From positions 558,001-622,000 of the forward strand of contig NZ_JYGE01000003.1 in assembly GCF_003012055.1 (NCBI RefSeq): a DNA stretch of 64,000 nucleotides, read 5' to 3'. Below the pieces are notes generated by a model that saw nothing but the letters and a program-made list of their open reading frames with translations, ran no database searches and was not told the origin of the DNA. The translations under genes and the position numbers were made by a program. This document shows, in pieces, positions 1 to 8,144 of this stretch (position 1 is the stretch's first letter; each line of letters starts with the position of its first letter). This DNA is from Peptostreptococcus russellii (GTDB taxonomy: Bacteria; Bacillota; Clostridia; Peptostreptococcales; Peptostreptococcaceae).

Positions 1-1
1 T

Positions 2-250
2 AATAAAAGGGTATCTGAAACGCTTGTCCGATTTTCTATTGAAAATACTGGTATTTCGCTGAACAAAGAAAAACTGACAAAAATTTTTGACCCTCTATAT
101 AGAGTTGAGTCCTCTAGAAATAAAAATACTGGTGGGACTGGATTAGGTTTATATTTTGTAGATCAAATCCTAAAAAACCACGAATTTTTTTATAAGATGT
201 TTAGTAGGGAAAATTCTACAATATTTATAGTAGATTTTAAAACCCTATAA
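2..250 (+). CDS. sensor histidine kinase, C-terminal fragment (5' truncated by window edge)
   Basis: Open frame entering from the left edge and ending at TAA 248-250, about 82 residues. The translation shows the tail of a HATPase_c ATP-binding domain: an N-box remnant (IENTG), an F-box-like segment (IFDPLYRVE) and the glycine-rich G2 box (GGTGLGLYFV). This is the catalytic end of a two-component sensor kinase that would autophosphorylate a histidine upstream of the window. The sensor and dimerisation regions are not visible, so the signal is unknown. The purine permease starts 40 bases downstream with its own ribosome-binding site. Confidence 0.8.
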   Translation, partial: NKRVSETLVRFSIENTGISLNKEKLTKIFDPLYRVESSRNKNTGGTGLGLYFVDQILKNHEFFYKMFSRENSTIFIVDFKTL

Positions 251-290
251 AATATAAAATATAATCAATTTAATTAAACGGAGGTATTAA

Positions 291-1664
291 ATGAATTCAA
301 ATCAAGAATTAAGTGGTATTCAAAAGGCTTTTCCACTACTAACTGAAAAAAATGTAGATATGAAAAAGGAAATAGTTGCCGGTATTACTACGTTCTTAAC
401 AATGGCTTACATCATAGCTGTCAATCCAAGTACTCTAGCTGCTGCAGGTATGGATGCGGGTGCCCTAGTAACAGGTACTTGTCTAGCTGCTGCAATAGGA
501 TGCTTTATTATGGGATTTATGGCAAACCTACCATTTGCACTTGCATCAGGTATGGGATTAAACGCATTCTTTGCGTACACAGTAGTTCTTAAAGGTGGAG
601 TTCCTTGGGAAACAGCATTAACTGCTGTATTTGTAGAAGGTATTATATTTTTATTCCTTACTTTATTTAAAGTTCGTGAAGCAGTTGTAAACTCTATTCC
701 ACTTAACATGAAACATGCTGTTACAGCAGGTATAGGAATATTTATTGCATTTTTAGGTCTTAAGGGATCTGGTTTAGTAGTTGCAAACGAAGCAACATTA
801 GTAAGTATGGGAGCTCTTTCTCCTACAGTCATTTTTGCTTTTATAGGATTATTTATAGTTGGTATTATGGATAAAAAAGGACGTAAAGGGGCAATACTTG
901 CAGGGATAGCCGTATCTTCAGTAATGGCTTGGATATATGCATATATGAACCCAGAAGCAGCCTCTGCACTTGGTATATATCTTCCGGATGGAATATTTAA
1001 ATATCAGTCAATAAAGCCAATAGCTGGAAAAGTTGACTTCGCATTTTTAGCACATCCAAAAGATATTGGTAACTTCTTTGTAGTGGTTTGTACATTCTTA
1101 TTTGTCGACTTCTTTGACACAGTAGGAACACTAGTTGGAGTTGCTTCAAGAGCAAATATGCTAGATGAAGAAGGTAATGTTCCAAATGTAGGTAGAGCTC
1201 TTTTATCAGACTCTTTAGCTACAATGATAGGTGCTTTACTTGGAGTATCAACTGTTACTACATACGTTGAATCATCTACAGGTGTACTAGCGGGCGGAAG
1301 AACTGGATATACAGCAATTACTGTTGGTGTTTTATTCCTTGTAGCAATGTTTTTCTCACCAATATTTATAGCAATACCAGCTTGTGCTACAGCACCAGCA
1401 CTTATATACGTTGGATACCTTATGATTAGTTCAATGCACGAAATTGATATACACAACGTAACAGAAGGTTTACCAGCCTTTATTACAGTGATTAGTATGG
1501 CTCTTACATATAGTATAGGTGATGGTCTTACAATAGGTATACTTTCATATGTTATAATTAATCTTTTATACAATCTATTTTCAAAGCCAGAAGATAGAAA
1601 GCACGTATCAGCCGTAATGATAGTGCTTGGAATTTTATTCTTAGTAAAATTATTATTCTTATAA
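291..1664 (+). CDS. NCS2/AzgA-family purine (guanine/hypoxanthine) permease
   Basis: 457 residues, usual length for the AzgA (PbuG/PbuO) branch of NCS2 nucleobase transporters, which import hypoxanthine, guanine or adenine with protons. Visible signatures are the amino-terminal GITTFLTMAYI segment, LASGMGLNAFFAY, the DFFDTVGTLVGVA stretch near residue 280, and about a dozen hydrophobic segments. The start is fixed by ACGGAGG seven bases upstream. No purine riboswitch fits in the 40-base gap to the kinase. A terminator follows about 100 bases after the stop. Substrate choice among purines cannot be read from sequence. Confidence 0.92.
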   Translation: MNSNQELSGIQKAFPLLTEKNVDMKKEIVAGITTFLTMAYIIAVNPSTLAAAGMDAGALVTGTCLAAAIGCFIMGFMANLPFALASGMGLNAFFAYTVVLKGGVPWETALTAVFVEGIIFLFLTLFKVREAVVNSIPLNMKHAVTAGIGIFIAFLGLKGSGLVVANEATLVSMGALSPTVIFAFIGLFIVGIMDKKGRKGAILAGIAVSSVMAWIYAYMNPEAASALGIYLPDGIFKYQSIKPIAGKVDFAFLAHPKDIGNFFVVVCTFLFVDFFDTVGTLVGVASRANMLDEEGNVPNVGRALLSDSLATMIGALLGVSTVTTYVESSTGVLAGGRTGYTAITVGVLFLVAMFFSPIFIAIPACATAPALIYVGYLMISSMHEIDIHNVTEGLPAFITVISMALTYSIGDGLTIGILSYVIINLLYNLFSKPEDRKHVSAVMIVLGILFLVKLLFL

Positions 1665-1765
1665 ATTGTATCTACTAGACACTTTTCAAAGAATTACTTG
1701 TGTTTTTACTAAAAACGCTTGAAAATTAGACTAATTTTGGTTAATATAGAACTAGTAGTAAAATT

Positions 1766-1795
1766 GGACTATTGAAATTACAATAGTCCTTTTTT
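1766..1795 (+). terminator. intrinsic terminator after the purine permease
   Basis: GGACTATTG pairs with CAATAGTCC across a six-base loop, followed directly by a run of six T. Confidence 0.85.
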
Positions 1796-1890
1796 AACGC
1801 GTAATTGAATTTTAAAGATAACCTAATTTTTGAAAAAGTTTTATTAATTAGTTTAGAAAATATTATGTTTTTATAGAAAGGAATACAATA

Positions 1891-3510
1891 ATGCTACAAG
1901 TAACTGATGTAGGTTTAAGATTTGGAGACAAAGAACTTTACAAAGAAGTAAACCTAAAATTTACAAAAGGAAATTGCTACGGTATAATAGGAGCAAACGG
2001 AGCAGGGAAGAGTACTTTCCTGAAGATACTATCAGGAGAAATAGAGCCTAATACAGGTAATGTATCTATAACAGAAAAAGAAAGAATGTCTGTGCTTAAG
2101 CAGGACCACTTTGAATATGATCAGTGTTCACTAATTGATGTTGTAATTATGGGACACGAAAGACTATGGGAAATTATGAAAGAAAAAGATGCCATATATA
2201 TGAAGGAAGATTTTACAGATGAAGATGGTATTAAGGCAGCAGAGTTAGAAGGAGAATTTGCAGAACTAGATGGTTGGGATGCAGAAACTAACGCTGAAAA
2301 GATACTAATGGGACTAGGTATTGAAAAAGAATTACATTATTCATTAATGAATGAGTTGTCTGGAGGAGATAAGGTAAAGGTATTACTTGCTCAGGCCTTA
2401 TTTGGTTCTCCTGAGATACTTTTACTAGATGAGCCTACTAACCATTTAGATTATGCTTCAATTAAGTGGCTTAATGAATTTATAATAAATCTTGATGATA
2501 CTATAGTAATAGTAGTATCACATGATAGACATTTCCTAAATACAATCTGTACTCACATAGTAGATGTTGACTTTGGTAAGGTTCAGCTATATACAGGAAA
2601 CTATGACTTCTGGTATGAATCTAGCCAGCTAGCACTTCAGTTAATGAAAGATCAAAATAAAAAGGCTGAAGAAAAAGTCGCTCAGTTAAAAGAGTTTATT
2701 GCCAGATTTAGTTCAAATGCATCAAAGGCAAAGCAGGCTACTTCAAGAAAGAAGCAGCTAGAAAAGTTAAATATAGAAGAAATACAGCCTTCTAGAAGAA
2801 AGTATCCTTATGTTGCTTTTAAGCCTGAAAGAGAAATAGGAAATGAAGTACTAGAAGTAACTAATTTATCTAAGACTATCGATGGAAATAAAGTTTTAGA
2901 TAATATTAGCTTTAGATTAGATAAAGATGATAAGACAGTATTTATGGGAAATGATATGGCAGCAACTGTACTATTTGATATCCTATCAGGAAAAGATGAA
3001 GATTATGAAGGTGAAGTTAAGTGGGGTGTAACTACTTCTCATGACTATTTACCAAAGAATCACAATGAATACTTTGATGGATATGATCTTTCTCTAGTTG
3101 ATTGGCTAAGACAATATTCTGAAGAAAAGATAGAAAGTTATATCAGAGGTTTCTTGGGAAGAATGCTTTTTAGTGGAGATGAAGCTCTAAAGGAAGCTAG
3201 CGTATTAAGTGGTGGAGAAAAGGTTAGATGTATGCTATCTAAGCTTATGTTATCTAATGCCAATGTATTAATATTAGATGACCCTACAAATCACCTTGAC
3301 CTAGAATCTATTACTTCTGTAAATAAGGCTCTAGAAGATTTTGATGGAGTACTTTTATTTACATCCCATGACCACCAGTTTATATCTTCTATTGCAAATA
3401 GAATAATATTTATAGGTGATACTGGAATAGTAGATAGAAAAATGAACTTTGAAGACTTTATCGAAAGTGATGATATACAAGATCAACTTAAAAAAATCGT
3501 ACAAGCATAA
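1891..3510 (+). CDS. ABC-F family ATPase, YbiT-like
   Basis: 539 residues with two ABC domains and no membrane segments, the ABC-F layout of ribosome-associated translation factors. The order resembles E. coli YbiT. Domain 1 is canonical: Walker A GANGAGKST, signature LSGGDK, Walker B LLLDEPTNHLD, switch VVSHDRHF. A charged linker with SNASKAKQATSRKKQ sits between the domains. Domain 2 keeps signature LSGGEK and the switch His (TSHDHQF), but its Walker A is GNDMAATV with no GK(S/T), and the catalytic Glu of Walker B is Asp (LILDDPTNHLD). AGGAAT precedes the ATG. Expected role is binding the ribosomal E site; antibiotic protection is not implied. Confidence 0.9.
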   Translation: MLQVTDVGLRFGDKELYKEVNLKFTKGNCYGIIGANGAGKSTFLKILSGEIEPNTGNVSITEKERMSVLKQDHFEYDQCSLIDVVIMGHERLWEIMKEKDAIYMKEDFTDEDGIKAAELEGEFAELDGWDAETNAEKILMGLGIEKELHYSLMNELSGGDKVKVLLAQALFGSPEILLLDEPTNHLDYASIKWLNEFIINLDDTIVIVVSHDRHFLNTICTHIVDVDFGKVQLYTGNYDFWYESSQLALQLMKDQNKKAEEKVAQLKEFIARFSSNASKAKQATSRKKQLEKLNIEEIQPSRRKYPYVAFKPEREIGNEVLEVTNLSKTIDGNKVLDNISFRLDKDDKTVFMGNDMAATVLFDILSGKDEDYEGEVKWGVTTSHDYLPKNHNEYFDGYDLSLVDWLRQYSEEKIESYIRGFLGRMLFSGDEALKEASVLSGGEKVRCMLSKLMLSNANVLILDDPTNHLDLESITSVNKALEDFDGVLLFTSHDHQFISSIANRIIFIGDTGIVDRKMNFEDFIESDDIQDQLKKIVQA

Positions 3511-3530
3511 ATAAATTTTATATAAATAAT

Positions 3531-3570
3531 ATAGGCAAGCAGAAATTTTTCTGTTTGCCTATATTTATTG
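3531..3570 (+). terminator. probable terminator after the ABC-F gene
   Basis: A 15-bp stem (ATAGGCAAGCAGAAA with its complement, one G-U pair) encloses a short T-rich loop and is followed by ATATTTATT. The T run is interrupted, so strength is uncertain. Confidence 0.65.
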
Positions 3571-3603
3571 TCTGTTTTACTAAATATCAAAACTCCTATT
3601 TTA

Positions 3604-3793
3604 AATATAACTTATGATACTAAATCATGAAATATTGAATAGGCTAGGACTCATATCATATTATTAATTTAATTTTACTTATTCATAAGTTATGATTGTT
3701 TTAAATATTGTTTTTGTGGTATAATAAATAATATCTATAAATAATTACTTATATTTTAAATTTGAAGTACAATGTTTTTGAATATAACTTATG
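3604..3793 (+). promoter_or_regulatory. three ATAACTTATG boxes around the recombinase-like gene promoter
   Basis: A 13-bp sequence AATATAACTTATG occurs at 3604-3616 and again at 3781-3793. An 11-bp inverted copy, TCATAAGTTAT, lies at 3683-3693, just upstream of the -35 element of the following gene. The boxes therefore bracket the promoter. They could be binding sites for the encoded helix-turn-helix protein, but this is inference. The rest of the 330-base gap (3511-3840) is AT-rich with no other recognisable element. Confidence 0.4.
3696..3725 (+). promoter_or_regulatory. sigma-A-type promoter of the recombinase-like gene
   Basis: TTGTTT at 3696-3701, an 18-base spacer, and TATAAT at 3720-3725 preceded by TG at -15/-14 (TGGTATAAT, an extended -10). 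Confidence 0.65.
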
Positions 3794-3840
3794 GGTATTT
3801 TTTATGCGTACTAATATATAAACATGGGAGGTGTTATTTT

Positions 3841-4422
3841 ATGATTTATGGCTATTGCAGAGCTACAACGCCCAAGCAGATTGAACTTGGTTATCTAGAA
3901 GAACAAGAAAATAAAATTTCAGAAAGATACTTCGATAGCATTATGTTTAAGGAAAAATCTTTAGATATGAATGTCAAACCAGAGTTTGAAAAATTAATGC
4001 AATCATTATCTTCAGGTGATACACTAGTAGTAACTAAGCTAGATCGTTTTGCAAAATCAATTGAAGATGCTTATATCATAATAAAAAAATTAAAAGAAAA
4101 TAATATAAATATTCATATACTTAATATTGGACTTATAGATAATTCTATGTTGGGAAATGTAATATATGATACATTAGCTGCAGTAGATGAATTTGACAAA
4201 GCACTTTTGGTAGAAAGAATACAATCAGGCAAAAATAAGGCCAAAAAATCTAATGGATTTAAAGAGGGAAGACCAAAGAAATACTCCCAAGAACAGATAG
4301 ATGAAGCATTAGAAATGCTAAATTCTTATTCTTATAAAAAAGTTGAAGATATTACGGGTATCTCTAAGAGTACCCTAATCAGAGCAAAAAAAGATAAAAA
4401 AAATTTGAATTCTAATAAATAG
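3841..4422 (+). CDS. serine-recombinase (resolvase)-like protein with altered active site
   Basis: 193 residues from ATG 3841, chosen because GGGAGGTG lies about nine bases upstream; a longer open frame reaching 3772 has no such signal. The amino half is a resolvase/invertase fold (YGYCRATTPKQ, VVTKLDRFAKS, LVERIQSGKNKAK). The carboxyl end (GRPKKYSQEQID to ISKSTLIRAKK) is a Hin-like helix-turn-helix. Normally the first motif reads R-V-S-T with Ser as nucleophile; here it is R-A-T-T. The Arg after LDR is Lys (FAK), and the Arg expected near residue 45 also appears to be Lys. It is therefore probably not an ordinary recombinase. No transposon ends or partner genes are visible; a DNA-binding regulator is an alternative. 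Confidence 0.8.
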   Translation: MIYGYCRATTPKQIELGYLEEQENKISERYFDSIMFKEKSLDMNVKPEFEKLMQSLSSGDTLVVTKLDRFAKSIEDAYIIIKKLKENNINIHILNIGLIDNSMLGNVIYDTLAAVDEFDKALLVERIQSGKNKAKKSNGFKEGRPKKYSQEQIDEALEMLNSYSYKKVEDITGISKSTLIRAKKDKKNLNSNK

Positions 4423-4435
4423 ATTTAATTGTTCC

Positions 4436-4471
4436 GAGGACTAAAAATTTTCGTTTTGGTCCTCTTATTTT
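4436..4471 (+). terminator. terminator after the recombinase-like gene
   Basis: GAGGACTAAAA pairs with TTTTGGTCCTC (one G-U), followed by TTATTTT. It ends just before the ribosome-binding site of the Nudix gene. Confidence 0.8.
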
Positions 4472-4489
4472 AATATGTGAGGTGATTAT

Positions 4490-5104
4490 ATGTACAATTT
4501 AAGTGAACTTTTCAGTGACTATGTCCCCACTCTTATAGGTGCTGACAAAGTAATTTATTCATCCGTTGTTATTCCTGTCATATACAAAAATGGTGAAGCT
4601 CATCTTATCTTTGAGCTAAGATCAAAGAATCTAAAGCATCAACCAGGGGAGGTCTCTTTTCCAGGTGGTAAGATTGAACACGGAGAAAGCCCAAAAGATG
4701 CTGCTGTGAGGGAGTTTTGCGAGGAATTGATGTGTAGTGAAGATAATATAAAAATAATATCTGAAATTGACACTTATTTAGCTCCTGCAAGAGCACTTAT
4801 ACACTGCTTTTTGGCAGAAGTAAACGAAGATATAAACCTAAATATAGAAAATGATGAAGTTGCTGAGATATTTTTGGTGCCTGTTCGTTACTTTCTAGAT
4901 ACAGATCCCGAAGAATATAGAAATTCTGTCTGCGTGGAACCCGATGAAAAATTCCCATTTAAAAAAATGTGTATATCTGAAAGCTATACATGGGGCAATC
5001 CAAGCTATCCTGTATACTTTTATGAATATAATGGATATGTAATTTGGGGTATAACAGCTTATATAGCAAGAAATTTTGTAAAAAAACTAGATTCTATGTT
5101 ATAA
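4490..5104 (+). CDS. Nudix hydrolase, CoA pyrophosphatase (NudL-like) type
   Basis: 204 residues. The Nudix box is complete: GGKIEHGESPKDAAV then REFCEEL, matching GX5EX7REUXEEXGU for Mg-dependent cleavage of nucleoside diphosphates linked to another moiety. Upstream lies LIFELRSKNLKHQPGEVSFP, which matches the CoA-hydrolase signature (L-R-x3-L-x2-H-x-G-E-x2-FP). CoA or acyl-CoA cleavage to 4'-phosphopantetheine and 3',5'-ADP is therefore the best guess. GTGAGGTGA precedes the start. The promoter of the thiamine operon overlaps the end of this gene. Confidence 0.85.
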   Translation: MYNLSELFSDYVPTLIGADKVIYSSVVIPVIYKNGEAHLIFELRSKNLKHQPGEVSFPGGKIEHGESPKDAAVREFCEELMCSEDNIKIISEIDTYLAPARALIHCFLAEVNEDINLNIENDEVAEIFLVPVRYFLDTDPEEYRNSVCVEPDEKFPFKKMCISESYTWGNPSYPVYFYEYNGYVIWGITAYIARNFVKKLDSML

Positions 5105-5105
5105 T
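5076..5105 (+). promoter_or_regulatory. promoter of the thiamine-precursor operon
   Basis: TTGTAA at 5076-5081, an 18-base spacer, and TATAAT at 5100-5105 with an extended -10 (TGTTATAAT). It overlaps the last codons and stop of the Nudix gene and lies about 25 bases ahead of the TPP aptamer. Confidence 0.6.
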
Positions 5106-5125
5106 ATATTTTAGAATAAAAATTA

Positions 5126-5203
5126 GATATTGATAGGGGAGCTTTTGCTGAGAGGAAAAACTGTTTCGACCCTTAAACCCATTGGATAATGCCAGTGTAG
5201 GAA
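5126..5203 (+). ncRNA. TPP riboswitch (THI box)
   Basis: The conserved aptamer core is directly readable: GGGGAGCTTTTGCTGAGAGG, then a variable hairpin, GACCC, and GGATAATGCCAGTGTAGG. This is the thiamine pyrophosphate-sensing class that switches off transcription when TPP is abundant. A hairpin with a T-rich tail follows and can act as the expression platform. It controls the downstream thiamine-related genes. Confidence 0.95.
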
Positions 5204-5211
5204 TTTTTTTA

Positions 5212-5245
5212 AAATGTCTCACACTTGTGAGGCATTTATTTATAT
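5212..5245 (+). terminator. riboswitch-controlled terminator
   Basis: AAATGTCTCAC pairs with GTGAGGCATTT (one G-U) across a four-base loop, followed by ATTTATAT. It lies between the TPP aptamer and the first gene, consistent with transcription attenuation. Confidence 0.75.
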
Positions 5246-5266
5246 CTTAAAAAGGAGATGATTAAA

Positions 5267-5557
5267 ATGGTTATAGCTGATATTGCTGTAATGCCACTAA
5301 GACCTTATGGAAGTGAAGATGAAATGTATAAAGTAGTCGATGCTTGTATAGAGTTAATTGAAAATAGTGGACTAAAATGTGAAATAGGTGCTAATAGCAC
5401 AACTGTTGAAGGTGACTTGGATGATGTATTCGAATTGGGTAAAAAAGTTCATCAACTACCTTTTGAATTGGGATGTGAAAGAGTAATAACAATCTTTAGA
5501 GTAGACCAAAAGCAGGGCGGAATCACTATAGATGAAAAACTCAAAAATCATAAATAG
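5267..5557 (+). CDS. thiamine-binding protein, MTH1187/DUF77 family
   Basis: 96 residues from ATG 5267. An ATG at 5258 directly abuts the AAAGGAG box, whereas 5267 is nine bases away. The small alpha-beta domain (MVIADIAVMPLRPYG, then GANSTTVEGDLDDVF) matches the thiamine_BP/DUF77 family. Some members of that family bind thiamine or its hydroxymethylpyrimidine moiety and accompany HMP/thiamine transporters. It is the first gene behind the TPP riboswitch, and its end overlaps the permease start by 26 bases. The protein is cytoplasmic with no signal peptide. Its exact ligand is not known. Confidence 0.85.
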   Translation: MVIADIAVMPLRPYGSEDEMYKVVDACIELIENSGLKCEIGANSTTVEGDLDDVFELGKKVHQLPFELGCERVITIFRVDQKQGGITIDEKLKNHK

Positions 5558-6293
5558 GGTAAAAGACGCTCTCTATCCTATACTTACTTTTTTGGCACTC
5601 TTAGTTATATGGCAAGTATCTGTAAGTAAAATGAATGTTCCATCATATATACTTCCATCACCATTGGATATTGTAGAGGAATTTAAGAAAGACTGGCCCG
5701 TTCTTTTGATGCACAGTAAAGTTACTCTTACTGAAACTATTTTAGGACTTTCTATATCTGTAGTTATAGCCCTTTTAATAGGAACATTAATGGACTTTAT
5801 ACCTATTGTCAAAAGATGTTTGTATCCAATAATGTATATCACGCAGATGATACCCACAATTACAATAGCACCATTACTTGTAATATGGTTTGGTTTTGGA
5901 ATAAAGTCAAAGGTTCTCTGCGTTATACTTACGTGCTTCTTCCCAATTCTGATTAATTTCACGGATGGTATAGATAGTATAGATAGAGATTATTTAAATC
6001 TGTTCAAAATTATGAAGGCTAATAAGATTAAAACTTTTATACATCTTAAGTTTCCCATGTCTTTAGATAAGTTTTTTACAGGATTAAAGATATCTTCTAC
6101 TTATGCCTTTGTCGCTGCCACAGTAGCTGAATGGCTAGGAGGAACGGCTGGACTTGGAGTGTATATGGTTAGGGCAAAGAGTTCCTATGCACTGGATAAG
6201 GTTTTTGCTTGTACTATTTTGGTTGTTGCATTTAGCCTTATCTTTGTAGCTATAATAGCACTACTAAAAAAAGTTTTTCTAAAGAAATACTAA
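5532..6293 (+). CDS. thiX: ABC transporter permease, ThiX-like (thiamine precursor uptake)
   Basis: 253 residues with about six membrane segments and the EAA-type loop of NitT/TauT permeases (residues around 150-170). The start lies inside the previous gene with GGGCGGA about ten bases upstream, suggesting translational coupling. Together with the following lipoprotein and ATPase it resembles ThiXYZ, which imports N-formyl-4-amino-5-aminomethyl-2-methylpyrimidine, a salvage precursor of the thiamine pyrimidine. Control by the upstream TPP riboswitch supports this. An aliphatic sulfonate or nitrate permease would look similar; the riboswitch decides. Confidence 0.85.
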   Translation: MKNSKIINRVKDALYPILTFLALLVIWQVSVSKMNVPSYILPSPLDIVEEFKKDWPVLLMHSKVTLTETILGLSISVVIALLIGTLMDFIPIVKRCLYPIMYITQMIPTITIAPLLVIWFGFGIKSKVLCVILTCFFPILINFTDGIDSIDRDYLNLFKIMKANKIKTFIHLKFPMSLDKFFTGLKISSTYAFVAATVAEWLGGTAGLGVYMVRAKSSYALDKVFACTILVVAFSLIFVAIIALLKKVFLKKY

Positions 6294-6326
6294 TTGTTCA
6301 ATAAATAATATCAAAATAATAAAAAG

Positions 6327-6370
6327 CAATTATAAAACTTCATCATATCAATTATAAAACTTCATCATAT
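6327..6370 (+). repeat. perfect 22-bp tandem duplication between thiX and thiY
   Basis: Two identical 22-bp units (6327-6348 and 6349-6370), each beginning CAATTATAAAAC and ending TTCATCATAT. The second unit feeds the hairpin at 6362-6396. Confidence 0.95.
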
Positions 6371-6396
6371 ATAGAAAACAAAACTATCTATGATGA
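6362..6396 (+). promoter_or_regulatory. intercistronic hairpin upstream of thiY
   Basis: TCATCATATATAG pairs with CTATCTATGATGA (one mismatch) around a nine-base A-rich loop. No T run follows. It is probably an mRNA-stabilising or processing element ahead of the highly needed binding-protein gene. Confidence 0.5.
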
Positions 6397-6414
6397 CTTC
6401 AAGGAGGATTAAAA

Positions 6415-7437
6415 ATGAAAATAAAAAAATTATTATCATTAGGTTTAGTTGGAGTACTTAGTTTATCTTTAATCACTGGCTGTACTTCTGGAGATAAGAA
6501 GGAAGCTGCAAAGAGTCCTGAAAAGCTTCAGAAAGTAACTCTTATGCTTGACTATACACCTAATACAAATCATACAGGTATCTATGTTGCAAAAGACAAG
6601 GGTTATTATAAAGAAGAGGGAATTGACCTAGATATTGTTCAACCATCAGATGGAAACTCTTCTACACTAGTAGCAACAGGTCAGGCTCAATTTGGTGTGA
6701 GTTACCAAGAAGATGTTACTTATGCACTTACAAAGGAAAAAGATCCTCTGCCTATTACTGCTATAGCTACAATAATCCAGCATAATACATCTGGATTTGC
6801 ATCACCAGCATCAAAAAATATTAAAACACCTAAAGATTTTGAAGATAAGACTTACGGTGGCTGGGGATCTCCATCTGAGGAGGCCATAGTAAAACTTGCT
6901 ATGGAAAAAAACGGTGCTGATTTTTCTAAGTTGAAAATGGTTGACATAGGTCAAGATGATTTCTTTACAGCAACAAAGAAGAATATAGATGTAGCTTGGA
7001 TATTTGAAGGTTGGGATGGTGTTAAGGCTAAGTTAGTAGATGAAGCTATTAACTATATACCAGTAAAAGACATCGATCCAGCATTGGATTATTATACACC
7101 TATACTAATAACTAGTGATGAAACAATAAAAAACGATCCTGAATTAGTTAAAAAGTTTATGAACGCAACAGCAAAAGGATATAAATTTGCAATAGATAAT
7201 CCAAAAGAGTCTGCTGAAATACTTTCAGCTGCTGTTCCTGAGTTAGACAAAAAACTTTTAGAAGCAAGTCAAAACTTCTTATCTACTCAATATAAGGCAG
7301 ATGCTCCTAGATGGGGTGAAATGAAGGCTTCAGTATGGGAAAACTATGCTAAATTTATGAAAGATAATGGATTAATAAAGAAGGATTTAGATATAAAAGA
7401 GGCATTTACAAATGAATTCTTACCAGAAGAAAAGTAA
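6415..7437 (+). CDS. thiY: substrate-binding lipoprotein, ThiY-like (NMT1/THI5 family)
   Basis: 340 residues with a lipoprotein signal peptide (LSLITGC lipobox, lipidated Cys near residue 23). The mature part follows the NMT1/THI5-like fold: [21 protein letters not shown], a [11 protein letters not shown] strand, and an [17 protein letters not shown] loop typical of the pyrimidine-precursor binding proteins. It would capture formylaminopyrimidine or a related compound outside the membrane and deliver it to ThiX/ThiZ. AAGGAGG precedes the start. Ligand identity is inferred from family and from the TPP riboswitch. Confidence 0.85.
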   Translation: MKIKKLLSLGLVGVLSLSLITGCTSGDKKEAAKSPEKLQKVTLMLDYTPNTNHTGIYVAKDKGYYKEEGIDLDIVQPSDGNSSTLVATGQAQFGVSYQEDVTYALTKEKDPLPITAIATIIQHNTSGFASPASKNIKTPKDFEDKTYGGWGSPSEEAIVKLAMEKNGADFSKLKMVDIGQDDFFTATKKNIDVAWIFEGWDGVKAKLVDEAINYIPVKDIDPALDYYTPILITSDETIKNDPELVKKFMNATAKGYKFAIDNPKESAEILSAAVPELDKKLLEASQNFLSTQYKADAPRWGEMKASVWENYAKFMKDNGLIKKDLDIKEAFTNEFLPEEK

Positions 7438-8134
7438 GGTAGACCTAAAGAATGTTTATAAATCTTTTGGATCTACAGATGTTTTAGAAAATATAAATAT
7501 TGAACTAAAAGAAGGCGAATTAGTGTCTATTGTAGGCCCTAGTGGATGTGGTAAAAGTACCATTTTTAATATTCTTACCGATTTAATAAAGTTGGATAAA
7601 GGTAAGGCTGAGATAAATGGTGAAGTTAGCTATATGTATCAAAAGGATCTTTTACTACCATATAAAACGATACTAGATAATGTTTCTTTACCACTTCAAA
7701 TTAATGGAGTTTCTAAAAAAAAGGCTAGAGAAGAGGCTTTATCATACTTTGAAGTATTTGATCTTCAAGGTTATGAGAATAGCTACCCTCACGAATTGTC
7801 TGGTGGTATGAAGCAAAGAGCAAACTTTCTTAGAACTTTTATCTGTTCTAATGATATTATGCTTTTGGATGAGCCCTTTGGTGCACTTGACTCTATCACT
7901 AAGAGATCTATTCAGGAGTGGTTCTTACATATTAGAAAAAAGGTAAACTCTACTATACTTTTAATCACTCATGATATAGATGAAGCCATTATGCTTTCTG
8001 ATAGAATATACGTACTATCCAACAAACCGGCACGCATAAAAGAGGAATTCGATCTTAATGAAGATATTTTTAACAAAGAAGATCTAGAAAAAAGAGCGCT
8101 TTTAAAGGAAAAAATTATTGAATTACTTCGCTAA
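7412..8134 (+). CDS. thiZ: ABC transporter ATPase, ThiZ-like
   Basis: 240 residues with Walker [11 protein letters not shown]-loop [13 protein letters not shown], signature LSGGMKQR, Walker [13 protein letters not shown] and switch LITHDIDEA: a NitT/TauT-type importer ATPase. No start exists after the thiY stop, so ATG 7412 (AAAAGAGG nine bases upstream) is used. This overlaps thiY by 26 bases in another frame and implies coupled translation. It is the last gene of the thiamine-precursor operon; a terminator follows 10 bases after the stop. Confidence 0.87.
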   Translation: MNSYQKKSKVDLKNVYKSFGSTDVLENINIELKEGELVSIVGPSGCGKSTIFNILTDLIKLDKGKAEINGEVSYMYQKDLLLPYKTILDNVSLPLQINGVSKKKAREEALSYFEVFDLQGYENSYPHELSGGMKQRANFLRTFICSNDIMLLDEPFGALDSITKRSIQEWFLHIRKKVNSTILLITHDIDEAIMLSDRIYVLSNKPARIKEEFDLNEDIFNKEDLEKRALLKEKIIELLR

Positions 8135-8144
8135 ATATTAAGAT

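Noticed and set aside
1004..1573. 189-codon open frame on the minus strand opposite the purine permease gene
   Set aside because: It is an antisense shadow of a well-supported permease gene, with no start signal or domain.
1708..1721. Second cre-like site after the purine permease
   Set aside because: It matches fewer consensus positions and lies beyond the stop codon, not in a promoter.
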